In this document: positions 30,243-40,206 of the stretch, in pieces | How the letters are laid out: each line of letters starts with the position of its first letter | Position numbering within the stretch: the first letter of the stretch is position 1 | NCBI RefSeq assembly: GCF_032362555.1 | Contig: NC_083505.1 | Coordinates: forward strand, 13,350,001 to 13,414,000 | Direction of reading: 5' to 3' | Length of the DNA: 64,000 nt | From: Amyelois transitella | Taxonomy: Eukaryota; Arthropoda; Insecta; Lepidoptera; Pyralidae | The notes under the pieces: generated by a model | What the model saw: only the letters and a program-made list of their open reading frames with translations | Told to the model about the DNA's origin: nothing | Databases searched by the model: none | Program-made: the position numbers and the translations under genes

Positions 30243-30492
30243 TGTCCATTAGTTTGAATACTAACCAATAATCTTACGGTGAGGGAAAACATCGTGAGAA
30301 AAGCTGTACATTCAGGCAACTGGATATGTAACCATGATCGATCCAATACGAGTAAGGTTCCCCTGCAAAGGTCAGATGGAAGTCACTTCGTATAGAAACC
30401 TAACTCATCCAATTCAAGCTCTATGGTCAAAAGCTTACCCCGGGCTCCTCTCCAGAGTGGTGAGGATGCAATCTGTACCAAAGCCAGTTGGA
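30243..30492 (+). repeat. SINE-S, body nearly complete
   Basis: ATCGTGAGAAAAGCTGTACA, TTCAGGCAACTGGATATGTA, CAATACGAGTAAGGTTCCCC, CTCTCCAGAGTGGTGAGGAT and a GGAAGAAGAAGAA tail. The tRNA-like head is cut. Confidence 0.8.
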
Positions 30493-30524
30493 AGAAGAAG
30501 AATGAGATAATATTGCCCCTGTGT

Positions 30525-30600
30525 GGAGCTCAGATGGGAGTCGATATCAGGACCCTGGGCACTTATCAAGAGAGATAAGGATTCAACCTTTACTATTATT
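30525..30600 (+). repeat. SINE-S fragment
   Basis: GAGCTCAGATGGGAGTCG, then AGATAAGGATTCAACC. Confidence 0.5.
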
Positions 30601-30659
30601 ACTGAAAAAATTCCAACAATATCCGAATAAAATTAACTATATAGATTCGATTTGGAGAT

Positions 30660-30918
30660 CTGGAGAGGATGAATGAAAGCAGGTCGATAATGTGGAGGGA
30701 AAGGTCGGAGTGGGAAGACCTAGACGAACGTATCTTGATCAAAAAGGACGTCCTGGCAAAAGGTCAGGTCAAGAGTACCCGTAAACGCCGAGTTTGCATG
30801 AAGAGAGTTATGAATGTGGATGAAGCGAAAGAAGTATGCAGAGATCGTGGCATGTGGAAAGATGTAGTGTTTTCCTACCCCTCCGGAAAAAAGGCGTGAT
30901 TTTATGTATGTATGTAGA
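30660..30918 (+). pseudogene. RTE-A C-terminal copy
   Basis: From GAGAGGATGAATGAAAGCAG to the GCGTGA stop and tail. It lacks a piece present in the 62-kb copy near the start (AGCAGGTCGATAATGTGGAG) and a few bases after CTTGATCAAA. Confidence 0.85.
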
Positions 30919-31117
30919 TTCGTTCCTCGTTCGCACTCTGTGCTATTGTTCGTTCTCTACTCTGTGCTGTACTTACTGTACCCTACTACTGAAAACTCTG
31001 AACAAACTCATACCAGCGGAAAATAAAGCGATATTTAGCTCAACGTGGCATTATGAAAATCCTAATTCAATCCACTAGGTAACTCCATAGATTCACATTT
31101 ATAGAAAATTCGATGAA

Positions 31118-31170
31118 AATGAGGTCAAAAGTACCTTGAGCCGTGACCTTGCGCATGAAAGGAGTATTTT
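31118..31170 (+). pseudogene. RTE-A internal scrap
   Basis: GAGGTCAAAAGTACCTTGAG and CATGAAAGGAGT correspond to the KSTRNRRACMKR region. Confidence 0.45.
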
Positions 31171-31176
31171 TAGAGG

Positions 31177-31434
31177 GCGCCGTGTGGTTCCCGGCACCAA
31201 AAAAGAATAGGACCACTCCATGTCATTTCCATGTATGTCGTTAAAGGCGAGTAAAGGATAGGCTTATAAACTTGGGATTATTCTTCTAGGTGATGAGCTA
31301 GCAGCCTGTCCCTATTTAAATCTCAATTCCATCATTAAGCCAAATAGCTGAGCGTGGCCTAACAGTCTTTTCCATGCTGTTAGCTCTCTCAACCCCGCAA
31401 GGGATATAGACGTGATTATATTTATGTATGTATT
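31177..31434 (+). repeat. SINE-A, first of a near-tandem pair
   Basis: Complete (GCGCCGTGTGGTTCCCGGCA start). It shares unusual variants with the next copy: CTGAGCGTGGCCTAACAGTC, CTCAACCCCGCAAGG and a TATTTATG tail start. Confidence 0.85.
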
Positions 31435-31445
31435 TTTATTTTTAT

Positions 31446-31725
31446 GTGCCGTGTGGTTCCCGGCAGTGCCGTGTGGTTCCCGGTACCATTACAAAAAGAA
31501 TAGGACCACTCCATCTCTTTCCCACGGATGTCGTAAAAAGCGACTAAGCGATAGGCTCATAAACTTGGGATTCCTCTTTTAGGCGATGGGCTAGCAACCT
31601 ATCACTATTTGAATCTCAATTCTATCACTAAGCCAAACAGCTGAGCGTGGCCTAACAGTCTTTTCCAGACTGTTAGCTCTGTCAACCCCGCAAGGGATAT
31701 AGACGTGATTATATTTATGTATTTT
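31446..31725 (+). repeat. SINE-A with doubled 20-bp head
   Basis: GTGCCGTGTGGTTCCCGGCA stands at 31446-31465 and again from 31466. Otherwise a full copy. Only 11 bp separate it from the preceding SINE-A, with which it shares private variants. Confidence 0.9.
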
Positions 31726-31759
31726 TAGAGTTTCTAATTCGGTTCTGTATTTGTAAATT

Positions 31760-31832
31760 GACATCTCGACACCTTCTGACCTCCGTAACCTTTAGAGGGG
31801 AACCTAACCCGTATTGGATCAATCAGTCGCAA
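31760..31832 (-). repeat. SINE-S fragment
   Basis: TTCTGACCTCCGTAACCTTT, AACCTAACCCGTATTGGATC. Confidence 0.65.
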
Positions 31833-31873
31833 GCTAACGTCGCTACTACGCTAAGAAGGCATTGTTATTCTAT

Positions 31874-32072
31874 ACTAGAGGCCGCCCGCGACTTCGTCCG
31901 CATGGAAACCCTATCAATCCCGCGGGAACTCTGGGATAAAAAGTAGCCTATGTGTTATTCTGGGTCTTCAGCTACCTACATACCAAATTTCATGGTAATC
32001 GGTTCAGTAGTTTTTGCGTGAAAGAGTAACAAACATCCATACAAACTTTCGCCTTTATAATAGTAGTAGGAT
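31874..32072 (+). repeat. Lep-L repeat, 199 bp
   Basis: Identical by eye over 199 bp to 41726-41924. It starts ACTAGAGGCCGCCCGCGACT, contains CAAATTTCATGGTAATCGGT and CAGTAGTTTTTGCGTGAAAG, and ends ATAGTAGTAGGAT. No coding capacity. The two copies have unrelated flanks. Confidence 0.85.
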
Positions 32073-32393
32073 AGGATAGTGGGATCTTATCAAGTCTATA
32101 TACAAATGAAAGAACCCAGTGAGGGTTACTTTCATACCCATTACAAACTTCCCGATGTGTCCTTTATATAACTATTTATGTACTTGGGAACACGGACTTC
32201 CAAGGGGATTTTTCTATTAGTAATTGAAAGCGGACGAGGAGAGTTTTTTCCAATACTTTCTGCAGTTTCAAGAGAAATTGTGGAAAATACCATCTACTTT
32301 TGCTTTCTAGTTTGCGCTCAGTGTGAAATTAATGTACTTTGAAGGCGAGATTGGGTTTTGATATGGATTTACTTATAAAATGTTCGTTTTGTT
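32073..32393. other. No recognised feature
   Basis: Nothing recognised. Confidence 0.4.
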
Positions 32394-32610
32394 GTGCCGT
32401 GTGGTTCCCAGCACTTAAGAAAAGGACCATATATTTCCCACAAATAGCGTAAAAGGCGAATAAGGGTAAGCTAACTTGGGATTCTTTTTCTAAGCGATGG
32501 GCTAGACATCTGTCACTATTTAAATCTCGATTCCATCATTGAACCATACAGCTGAACGCGGCCTTTTCTTTTCAAGACTATTGGCTCTGTCTACTCCGCA
32601 AAGGGTATAA
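32394..32610 (+). repeat. SINE-A, diverged
   Basis: Head GTGCCGTGTGGTTCCCAGCA, a body with small deletions, 3' end AAAGGGTATAAAAATT; tail replaced by poly-A. Confidence 0.8.
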
Positions 32611-32689
32611 AAATTAAAAAAAAAAAATTCAAAATTTTTTATTCATTATTATAGGATATTATTATATCGCTTAATAATTGTCGTATGGT

Positions 32690-35600
32690 TTAACAACTTG
32701 GTTGACGTCAAATATATTACTTAAAAACTAAGTTTACTGCCGCTTCCAAGGCGTCAGTGCAGAAGAAGCGGTAACAAACTGCACTGCAGCATTTTCTTTA
32801 ACAACGTCAACTTCACAATATTAAATTATACTTAGAATATAATGTGGACGGGAGAATACATTGTTCACGGGAGATTTATATATTTATGAGATTTAATATT
32901 GAAAAAAGAAAAATATATATATATATATATATATTTTATGGATTGCCAATTTTAAAAAGATTTATGTACAGAGTGTACTGAAATTTTGATTTAAGTTCAA
33001 ATTAAACTACAATTAATTACGAGGTTCCTGTGCCAAGCTCGAGCCAGATGTTTTTATCATTAAGGTAATCATCAGTCCTATAATAAGCCTTCTCACAAAG
33101 TACTTTCTTTACATACTCTTTGAATTTTCGGTAGGGCATATCAAGAACAGACTCCGGCAACCTATTATAAAATCGTATACAGTTCCCCATAAATGATTTA
33201 CTGACTTTGCTAAGCCTATGAAACGGTATGACTAATTTATGTTTATTACGTAAATTTCTATCAGTTGTGGCACTAACTTTTTGAAAAAAAGAGGTATTTT
33301 TCCTAACATACATTATAAGATCAAAAATGTACTGGGACGCTACTGTAGGTATGTTTATTTTCTTAAAGAGTTGTCTTAATGAGTCTCTTGGTCCTAAGCC
33401 GTAAATTGCGCGAACGGCCCTTTTCTGAATTATAAAAATAGTTTGTATATCAGCCGCGCTACCCCATAAAAGTAAACCATAAGATAACAAGCTATGAAAA
33501 TAGCTGAAATAAACAAGCCTAGCTGTAGCTACATCTGTCAATTGTCGGATCCTCCTAACAGCATAAGCGGCAGAGCTAAGTCTATTGGATAGTTTAGAAA
33601 TATGAGCACCCCACTGTAGCTTTGCATCAATTATAATTCCTAAAAACTTTGTATTTTCAACAAATTCTAATTTCTGGCCTTCCAGTATTATGTCAGTATT
33701 GGCCTGCCTTACGTTTGGAAGGGTAAATTTAATGCATTGGGTCTTATTAGCATTTAAAAGAAGATTGTTGGTTGAGAACCAGATAGATATGGCCGACAGT
33801 ATATTATTAACCGAACTTACATTTTCGCTATGGCGATCTAATTTAAATATTAAAGAAGTGTCATCGGCAAACAGCACTATACCCGCCTGTTTTTCCACCA
33901 TAAAAGGCAGGTCATTGACATATACCAAGAAGAGGAATGGTCCTAAAATTGAGCCCTGAGGAACACCCATTGAGACGCTTGATCCGCTTGACTTTACTCC
34001 ATTAATATCTACAGTTTGAAGCCTATCAGTCAAATAGGATGCCATTAGTTTAGTTGATTTGTGGTCAAACCCATATTGACGAAGTTTACGCAAAAGTGTC
34101 TGATGATCTACGCAATCAAATGCTTTAGAGAGATCGCAAAAGACTCCAACTGAATCCTGTGAACTCTCCCACGCGTCATAGATTTGAGTAACAAGTGCTA
34201 CTCCCGCATCAGTGGTGGACTTCCCGGCAGTGAACCCATATTGTTGGGAATGGAAAATGTTATTGATTTTAAAATATTGTTGCATTTGATTAAGCATCAT
34301 CTTCTCAAACACCTTGCTCAAAACTGGCAATATAGAAATAGGTCTATAATTGCCAAGGACTGTTTTCTCCCCTTTTTTGAATAGAGGTATTAATTTGCTA
34401 CATTTCATTAAATTTGGAAAAATACCCTCATCAATACATTCATTAAATATAAAAGCTAGATCAGATGCAATAATATCTATGATTTGACTTATGATACTAA
34501 CAGACATACCCCAATGGTCTTCAGACTTTTTCAAATTAAGTTGTTTGAACGCCTTTAATATAATATCAGAGTTAACATATTTAAATTTAAAGACAGATTT
34601 GATGGGAGTTGTGTTATTATTAAGTAGGGTTTCAGCGCGCAATGGACAAGAGTCAACGTCAGAAGTTAGCTCCACAGGGATTTTTGCAAAGAAATTATCA
34701 AAAGCATTTACTATGTCCTGAGTTTTAGAAATACTTTTGTTACCGGATGATATTTGTTTAATACTGTCTCTATCTTTGATTTTGCCAGATTCTTTATTAA
34801 TAATGTTCCATGTTTCTTTAATTTTATTTGGTGCGTTGTTTATTTTACTACTTATGTGAAAAGACTTGGCTTGCCTGCAAACTTTTTTAAATAATTTTGA
34901 ATAATTTTTGACATATTCTACAAAACTGGGGTCAAAATTGTATTGTTTCTGGGCATATAAGTCATATAACTTATTCCTACTCTTGTGAATACCTAATGTA
35001 GCCCATTCACTGAACTGTAATCTATTACGAATATTGACTTGTTTCTGCTTGAACCTTTTTGAGTATTCAGCAGAAATCATATTAAATAAATTGTTATAAT
35101 GTTCATTAGGATTATTTCCAGAATATGTTAAAGTATTTAATTGATTTGCAATGTTTATTTTAAATTTTCTTATGTTTTTGGAAGAAAGAGGTCTACACAT
35201 AATTTTATCATTATTTAAATTGTTTAAGGACTCTTTCTCAAAGGTAACATATTGACCGGTGTGATCCGAGGGCAATTTGTGAATAATTGATTTCCGTATA
35301 AAAAGATTATTGCAAAAAAAATTATCCAGACACTTGGCAGATGTAGATGTTATTCGGGTTGGTTCGAAAAAAACATACTCTAAATTATAAGATTTAAACA
35401 AATTAATAAATTGTATACTAACAGTTGATTTAACTAAAATGTCAATGTTAAAATCACCACAAATAATTAATTTTTTGTTACATTTTGAGGTAACATGTAA
35501 CACTTGATCCATTATTTTTAAAAATTGTTTAAATTCACTGTTTGGGGGACTGTACACACAAACAATTATATGATGATCTAGCTCGGCACAGGTCACTTCG

Positions 35601-35815
35601 GCACACCGCTCAACCGAAAGTCTGGTTATGTCTGTTCGCTCTTTACAGCGAAGACCGCATTTGATAAATATTATAGACCCACCTCTAATTGCAGACTTTC
35701 TGTTTAAGCAGCTCACAATATTATAATTGTTTAGGCTGAACATCATCTCCCCCTCCATGAGCCAATGCTCAGTCAAACATAAAATGTCCACATTTAATTC
35801 TTCTAATAGACTATA
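32690..35815 (-). mobile_element. LINE-J, long 5'-truncated copy
   Basis: A non-LTR retrotransposon of the jockey/CR1 group on the minus strand. The 3' UTR (32690-33016) contains the LINE-J signature also seen at 20004. The 5' boundary is near 35815, where SINE-A-like AGAGACGTGATTATATG begins on the plus strand; the first part of the endonuclease and any ORF1 are missing. No clear target duplication was found. Confidence 0.88.
33017..35791 (-). CDS. LINE-J ORF2: endonuclease and reverse transcriptase, N-terminally truncated
   Basis: 924 codons are open. It is the replication protein of a LINE: the endonuclease nicks DNA and the reverse transcriptase copies the RNA at the nick. The endonuclease part (residues 1-185) shows TEHW (7-10), GDFNID (112-117) and SDHTGQ (175-180). 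The reverse transcriptase (about 460-720) shows FCDLSKAFDCVDH (551-563), GVPQGSILGP (609-618) and the catalytic FADD (641-644). The C-terminus has IRFYNRLPESVLDM and KAYYRTDDYLND. The first codon in this span is GTG, not ATG, and the frame continues upstream as YSLLEELN, so the true start is lost to truncation. There are no internal stops over 2.8 kb, hence young. Clade within jockey/CR1 (a Daphne-like lineage is possible) is not settled. Confidence 0.92.
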   Translation of the reverse strand: MDILCLTEHWLMEGEMMFSLNNYNIVSCLNRKSAIRGGSIIFIKCGLRCKERTDITRLSVERCAEVTCAELDHHIIVCVYSPPNSEFKQFLKIMDQVLHVTSKCNKKLIICGDFNIDILVKSTVSIQFINLFKSYNLEYVFFEPTRITSTSAKCLDNFFCNNLFIRKSIIHKLPSDHTGQYVTFEKESLNNLNNDKIMCRPLSSKNIRKFKINIANQLNTLTYSGNNPNEHYNNLFNMISAEYSKRFKQKQVNIRNRLQFSEWATLGIHKSRNKLYDLYAQKQYNFDPSFVEYVKNYSKLFKKVCRQAKSFHISSKINNAPNKIKETWNIINKESGKIKDRDSIKQISSGNKSISKTQDIVNAFDNFFAKIPVELTSDVDSCPLRAETLLNNNTTPIKSVFKFKYVNSDIILKAFKQLNLKKSEDHWGMSVSIISQIIDIIASDLAFIFNECIDEGIFPNLMKCSKLIPLFKKGEKTVLGNYRPISILPVLSKVFEKMMLNQMQQYFKINNIFHSQQYGFTAGKSTTDAGVALVTQIYDAWESSQDSVGVFCDLSKAFDCVDHQTLLRKLRQYGFDHKSTKLMASYLTDRLQTVDINGVKSSGSSVSMGVPQGSILGPFLFLVYVNDLPFMVEKQAGIVLFADDTSLIFKLDRHSENVSSVNNILSAISIWFSTNNLLLNANKTQCIKFTLPNVRQANTDIILEGQKLEFVENTKFLGIIIDAKLQWGAHISKLSNRLSSAAYAVRRIRQLTDVATARLVYFSYFHSLLSYGLLLWGSAADIQTIFIIQKRAVRAIYGLGPRDSLRQLFKKINIPTVASQYIFDLIMYVRKNTSFFQKVSATTDRNLRNKHKLVIPFHRLSKVSKSFMGNCIRFYNRLPESVLDMPYRKFKEYVKKVLCEKAYYRTDDYLNDKNIWLELGTGTS

Positions 35816-35879
35816 GGTAGAGACGTGATTATATGTTTGTTAGTTTACTATATTGGTTTAAAAACGAAATTATATGATT

Positions 35880-36035
35880 CTTTCTCCTGGCTTCAGTCCC
35901 GGTTGCATCCCCACCACTCTGGAGAAGAGCCCGGGGTATGCCTTTGACATACCTGATTGGATGAGTCAGGTTTTTACACGAAGTGACCCATGACCTCTGC
36001 AACCTTTGCAAGAAAACCTAACGCGTATTGAATCG
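35880..36035 (-). repeat. SINE-S, body
   Basis: TTCTCCTGGCTTCAGTCCCG, CACCACTCTGGAGAAGAGCC, GGTTTTTACACGAAGTGACC, CGCGTATTGAATCG. Head absent. It lies about 65 bp beyond the LINE-J 5' end. Confidence 0.8.
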
Positions 36036-36060
36036 AGTTTGAAAAATAATTATTGGCTAA

Positions 36061-36270
36061 CCGCGGGGTAGACAGAGCCAACAGTCTTAGAAAAACTGAT
36101 AGGCCACGTCCAGCTGTTTGGCTTAATGATAGAATTGAGATTCAAATGTTGACAGGTTGCTAGCCTGTCGCCTAAAAGAAGCCTATCGTGTCGCCTTTTA
36201 CGACATCCACGGGGAAAGAGATGGAGTGGTCCTATTCTTTATTCTATAGGTGCCGGGAACCACACGGCAC
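36061..36270 (-). repeat. SINE-A, tail lost
   Basis: From CGGGGTAGACAGAGCC to the head CCGGGAACCACACGGCAC. Confidence 0.85.
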
Positions 36271-36625
36271 TACGAGTAAACCTTTAAAATGAAATCGAGT
36301 GAAACAAGTCAGTTATTTTGTAACAGCTATAAAAAGCCAGCTTTTCTAACAAACTGATTCAAACAACAAATTTAAATATTGAATCCCCAACAAAATTGCA
36401 GTTATGAAAACTTGTGATAGCATCTATTGATCAGCCATGAATCCCTATTTATGTGCCCGAGTGTACCCGCTTTGCATTAACTTAGGACAGTTTCAAAATG
36501 GCCACTCAAATTTTATATCTCGGTATATCTTTTCGTTATATTTCGTATTAAAATCTGCGTAAGAAGTACATTTGTTTTGGGAACGTATGGGAGACTTTTT
36601 GAAAAGTAATAAAAATTATTTAAGA
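36271..36625. other. No recognised feature
   Basis: Nothing recognised. Confidence 0.4.
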
Positions 36626-36904
36626 CTAGCTAGTGTGCCCGCGATTACGTCCGCGTGGAATAGTTATTTTGGGCATCATTGAAGTCCTCAAGGATGAATA
36701 ATTTTCCCAGTTTTTTTCACATTATCCATTATTTCTTTGTTCCTTATAGTTGTAATGTGATGTTATATAGCCTAAAGCCTTCCTCGATAAATGGTCTATT
36801 CAACGCAAAAAGAATTTTTCAATTCGAACCAGTAGTTCCTGAGATTAGCGCGTTTAAACAAACAAACAAACAAACTCTTCAGCTTTACAATATTAGTATA
36901 GATG
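36626..36904 (+). repeat. Lep-C repeat, left arm of a foldback
   Basis: Full-length plus copy from CTAGCTAGTGTGCCCGCG to the TAATATTAGTATAGATG end. Confidence 0.85.
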
Positions 36905-36947
36905 TAGAAAATATCTTTCGATAACCAATAACCAAATCGAAAACCAA

Positions 36948-37040
36948 AAAAAAAAAAAACGGGAAAATTATTCGTTCTTGAGGGCTTCAATGATGCCCAA
37001 AATAAGTATTCCACGCGGGCGAAGTCGCGGGCACAGCTAG
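36948..37040 (-). repeat. Lep-C repeat, right arm of a foldback
   Basis: Only the 5' 90 or so bases in opposite orientation (ACGGGAAAATTATTCG to CGCGGGCACAGCTAG), 45 bp after the plus copy. Confidence 0.8.
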
Positions 37041-37223
37041 TACATACATATAATTACGTCTATATACGGTAGGCAGAGTCAATAGTCTTGAAATTTAAAA
37101 AATGACAGGTTGCTAGAGTCCATCGCTTACAAGAAGAATCCCAAGTTTATTAGCCTATCCCTTATTCGCTTTTTTCGACATCCATGGGATAGATAAATAA
37201 TGGTCCTATTCCTTAGTGCCGGG
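37041..37223 (-). repeat. SINE-A, diverged
   Basis: TACATACATATAATTACGTC to CCTTAGTGCCGGG; the hairpin region is deleted. Confidence 0.8.
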
Positions 37224-37630
37224 TTATTCTTTAGTTAATAAATGGGTTATTCTTAAGTTGAAAAGTTCAAACATCTTTTCTATTACTTAGGTTTATAACG
37301 TCTCAGTTTGTAATAGTGTAAATAGTATATACTACATTTCAAGAAATAACTTTCAAAAAGGTAGGTTAAAATAGGTCTGTCGCCGTTCCCGTAAAATCAC
37401 ATCTCCGTAAACCGTCGTGCACACTGGAGCATGAATATTTTATACAATCGTGAGAAATATTGTTAGGACTTTAACTGAAGTATGTTGGCGAATTGACTGA
37501 CGATCTTCTGGGCTAAGATAAGCATCAATTTTATTTTATTTTTACTTGAGTGGCTTAAGAAAACATTATTGTTTGAGGTGTAGAATCTGAATTAAAGTAT
37601 TTAAGTAAATGTGATGTAGTTATATGGCAC
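37224..37630. other. No recognised feature
   Basis: Nothing recognised. Confidence 0.4.
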
Positions 37631-37850
37631 ACTAGCTGTGCTGTACACATAGTTATTTTGGTTATCATTGAAGCCCTCAAGGATGAATAATTTTCCCCGC
37701 TTTTTTTCATATTTTCCTTTATTTCTTTGCTTCTTATAGCTGCAACGTGATGTTATATACTGAACCTTCCTCGATAAATGGTCTATTTAACGCAAAAAGA
37801 ATTTTTCAATTCGAACTAGTAGTTTCTGAGATTAGCGCGTTCAAACAAAT
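37631..37850 (+). repeat. Lep-C repeat
   Basis: CTAGCTGTGCTGTACACATA through GAGATTAGCGCGTTCAAACA; part of the first 30 bases is deleted. Confidence 0.8.
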
Positions 37851-37950
37851 AGATGAAATTGAGATTCGAATAGTGAGAGTGTACTTTTACGACATCCATG
37901 GGAAAGAGATGGAGTGCTTCTATTCTTTTTTCTTTAGGTGCTAGGTGGAA
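37851..37950 (-). repeat. SINE-A, internally deleted
   Basis: GAAATTGAGATTCGAATAGT joined straight to CTTTTACGACATCCATGGGA, ending near a broken head. Confidence 0.7.
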
Positions 37951-38140
37951 CAACTCAGCCCCACAAGCTATAAAATTATCCCAAAAGTAACTCTTAAAAG
38001 TCTCGGCTTTGAGATACGACCACTCAAAATACAAAGTGTCAGTTCACAAATAAATGAAATCCAGTTAAATCTTATAACGATGGCTAAGGAACCGCAAAGT
38101 CAGGGCTATGGCGAACTAGAATTAAGTAGATTTATCCCGT

Positions 38141-38391
38141 GTGCCGTGTGGTTCCCGGCACCAATACAAAAAGAATAGGACCACTCCATTTCTTTCCCAT
38201 GGATGTCGTAAAAGGCGACTAAGGGATAGGCTTGTGAGTTTGCAATTCTTTTTTTAGACGATGGGCTAGCAACCTATTTGAATCTCAATTCTATAATTAA
38301 GCCAAACAGCTGAACGTGGCCTGTCAGTCTTTTCGCGACTGTTGGCTCTGTCTACCCCGCGGGGGATATAGACGTGATTATATGTATGTAT
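38141..38391 (+). repeat. SINE-A, near full length
   Basis: GTGCCGTGTGGTTCCCGGCA to GACGTGATTATATGTATGTA; a small deletion in the CCTGTCACT region. Confidence 0.9.
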
Positions 38392-38622
38392 ACCAAAGAC
38401 AAACATTTTATCACACGTCAAGGAAAAACAAACGTCCCTACGCAGCTGGGTTGCCATCAATAATGGCATCTATTATTTTTTGCACGTCTAACCGCGTCGG
38501 CCATCCATCATGGCGGCGATACACGTCCAAATGACACTCGTACAAAGCATGTTGACGTGCGGATATCGATATGTCAAATTGTGGGACTAACTACTGTTAA
38601 ACTTCAGCGATGCTAAGATTTC

Positions 38623-38810
38623 AGTGAGCATTGAGCTATTTGGCTTGATGAGAGAATTGTGATTCAAATAGTGACAGGTTGCTAGCCCGTCGCCTAAAAG
38701 AAGAATCCCAAGTTTAAAGTCTATCCCTTAGTCGCCTTTTACAACATTCTCAGGGAATGAAATGGAGTGGCCCTATTCTTTTTTTATTGGTGCCGGGAAC
38801 CATACAGCAC
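38623..38810 (-). repeat. SINE-A, 5' two thirds
   Basis: GAGCTATTTGGCTTGATGAG to GTGCCGGGAACCATACAGCAC; 3' end missing. Confidence 0.85.
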
Positions 38811-39187
38811 AAAATTCTCATTACGAATCTATAAAAAAAGCAAGTATTATGAATACTGAGCCCTCAAATATGTATTGAATGTCAAAGGATATATATGTAT
38901 CTTTAAAGAAAATACCCGTAAAGACATTTGTTAATATCTGCGTATCCATTACACGTGGCATTCCCGAACAAAATTGATCGTCGTTCGTACGTTTTTGTGT
39001 AACAAGAGAACGTCTCGTTTATTTTGTATTCCGAAGAATAACAAGTACATACATATGTGTTGCTTTAATTTTTCTACCATATTTTTTAAAATGATTGCCA
39101 GAAAAGCTCGTTATGTTTTTAGGTTTCCAGTTGTAATAAAATAATAAATATCAACAAATAAAAAATAAATAGCTAGTGGTAATAATA
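38811..39187. other. No recognised feature
   Basis: Nothing recognised. Confidence 0.4.
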
Positions 39188-39247
39188 CAAGACTGTTGGC
39201 TCAGTCTACCCCGTAGCGGGTGTGGACGTGACTATATGTAGGTATGC
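39188..39247 (+). repeat. SINE-A, 3' end
   Basis: CAAGACTGTTGGCTCAGTCT through GACGTGACTATATGTAGGTA. Confidence 0.75.
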
Positions 39248-39297
39248 AAGTAAAAATAAAAAAACAGAGATTTAAGAAGAAGAAGAAAGCTGTAATT

Positions 39298-39370
39298 AAG
39301 AAAAGAGATGAGTTTGAAGGAAGTAGAGGAATCTATAGAAATCGTAGTAAATGGAAAATCAATCTCTAGT
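39298..39370 (+). pseudogene. RTE-A-like scrap
   Basis: GAAGGAAGTAGAGGAATCTA, AATCGTAGTAAATGG recall the DEAKEVCRDRGKW region; weak. Confidence 0.35.
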
Positions 39371-39374
39371 TAGA

Positions 39375-39444
39375 ACCTGTGATTAACCCAATTCAGGATC
39401 CATGGTCAAGGGCATACCCTCGAGTCCTCTTCAGAGTGGTGAAG
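39375..39444 (+). repeat. SINE-S fragment
   Basis: CAATTCAGGATCCATGGTCA, AGTCCTCTTCAGAGTGGTGA. Confidence 0.7.
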
Positions 39445-39545
39445 AAACTATCGCTGTTTCGCTTTTTATAATGACGTGAAAGAGGACAGCGATAGTTTAT
39501 CGCGCGATGAAAACGGCGACGCGCGTGCCATGCTAGCTCCGCTGG
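39445..39545. repeat. GC-rich short repeat with 13-bp hairpin
   Basis: AAACTATCGCTGT (39445-39457) and ACAGCGATAGTTT (39486-39498) are exact inverse complements. Then TTTATCGCGCGATGAAAACG and GCGACGCGCGTGCCATG, matching the repeat at 52688. Confidence 0.7.
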
Positions 39546-39698
39546 TGGCGGTGTTAGGGTATATTTGACTTATGTATTATGGGAATAAAGATTCAAATCA
39601 CAATTCTTATACTAAGACTATAGATATTCGCGGCTTCGCCCGAAACGAAAATAATATGTGTTTAATATTTTCTATAGTTCCAGTATTGTTCTTAAATA

Positions 39699-39936
39699 AA
39701 TATATACGGGACAAATTACACTGATTGAGTTAGCCTCGAAGTAAGTTCGAGACTTGTGTTACGAGATACTAACTCAGCGATACTATATTTTATAATAAAT
39801 GCTTATATAGATAAATATCCAAGACCCAGGCCAATCAGAAAAAGTTCTTTTCTCATCATGCCCTGGCCGGGATTCGAACCCGGGACCTCCGATGTCACAG
39901 ACAAGCGTACTACCGCTGCGCCACAGAGGCCGTCAA
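39699..39936 (-). repeat. SINE-T, full length
   Basis: Minus orientation: 3' end ACAAATTACACTGATTGAGT, stem pair around CGAAGTAAGTTCGAG, then the tRNA-like head with B box GGTTCGAATCC on the minus strand. Least mutated SINE-T here. Confidence 0.88.
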
Positions 39937-40206
39937 TATCTTATTAAACTGAGGCACTTATAATGTAAACGTACACAATAAAACAGCTCACAGCAAGCTT
40001 TGTATACGATATTATATGTATGTACGTACTTTATTGGTTAATTTTCCTTTGTACTCTCAACTATTTCAGCACTAGACGCCTTGCAAAGTAATTACCTGCC
40101 GCTCTAAAAGTTATCGTTTTTAATTTGTTTTGCTTTATTTTAGAACGAAATTTATGAAAGAAATATTTGACTTTCACATCAATTTTATATGAATGAATTC
40201 ATTCAT
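39937..40206. other. No recognised feature
   Basis: Nothing recognised. Confidence 0.4.

Noticed and set aside
33690-34721. Plus-strand frames of 66-89 codons
   Set aside because: They are antisense readings of the LINE-J reverse transcriptase.
39756-39947. A frame with GFEPGTS-like residues
   Set aside because: This is the translated B box of SINE-T, a well-known false protein.
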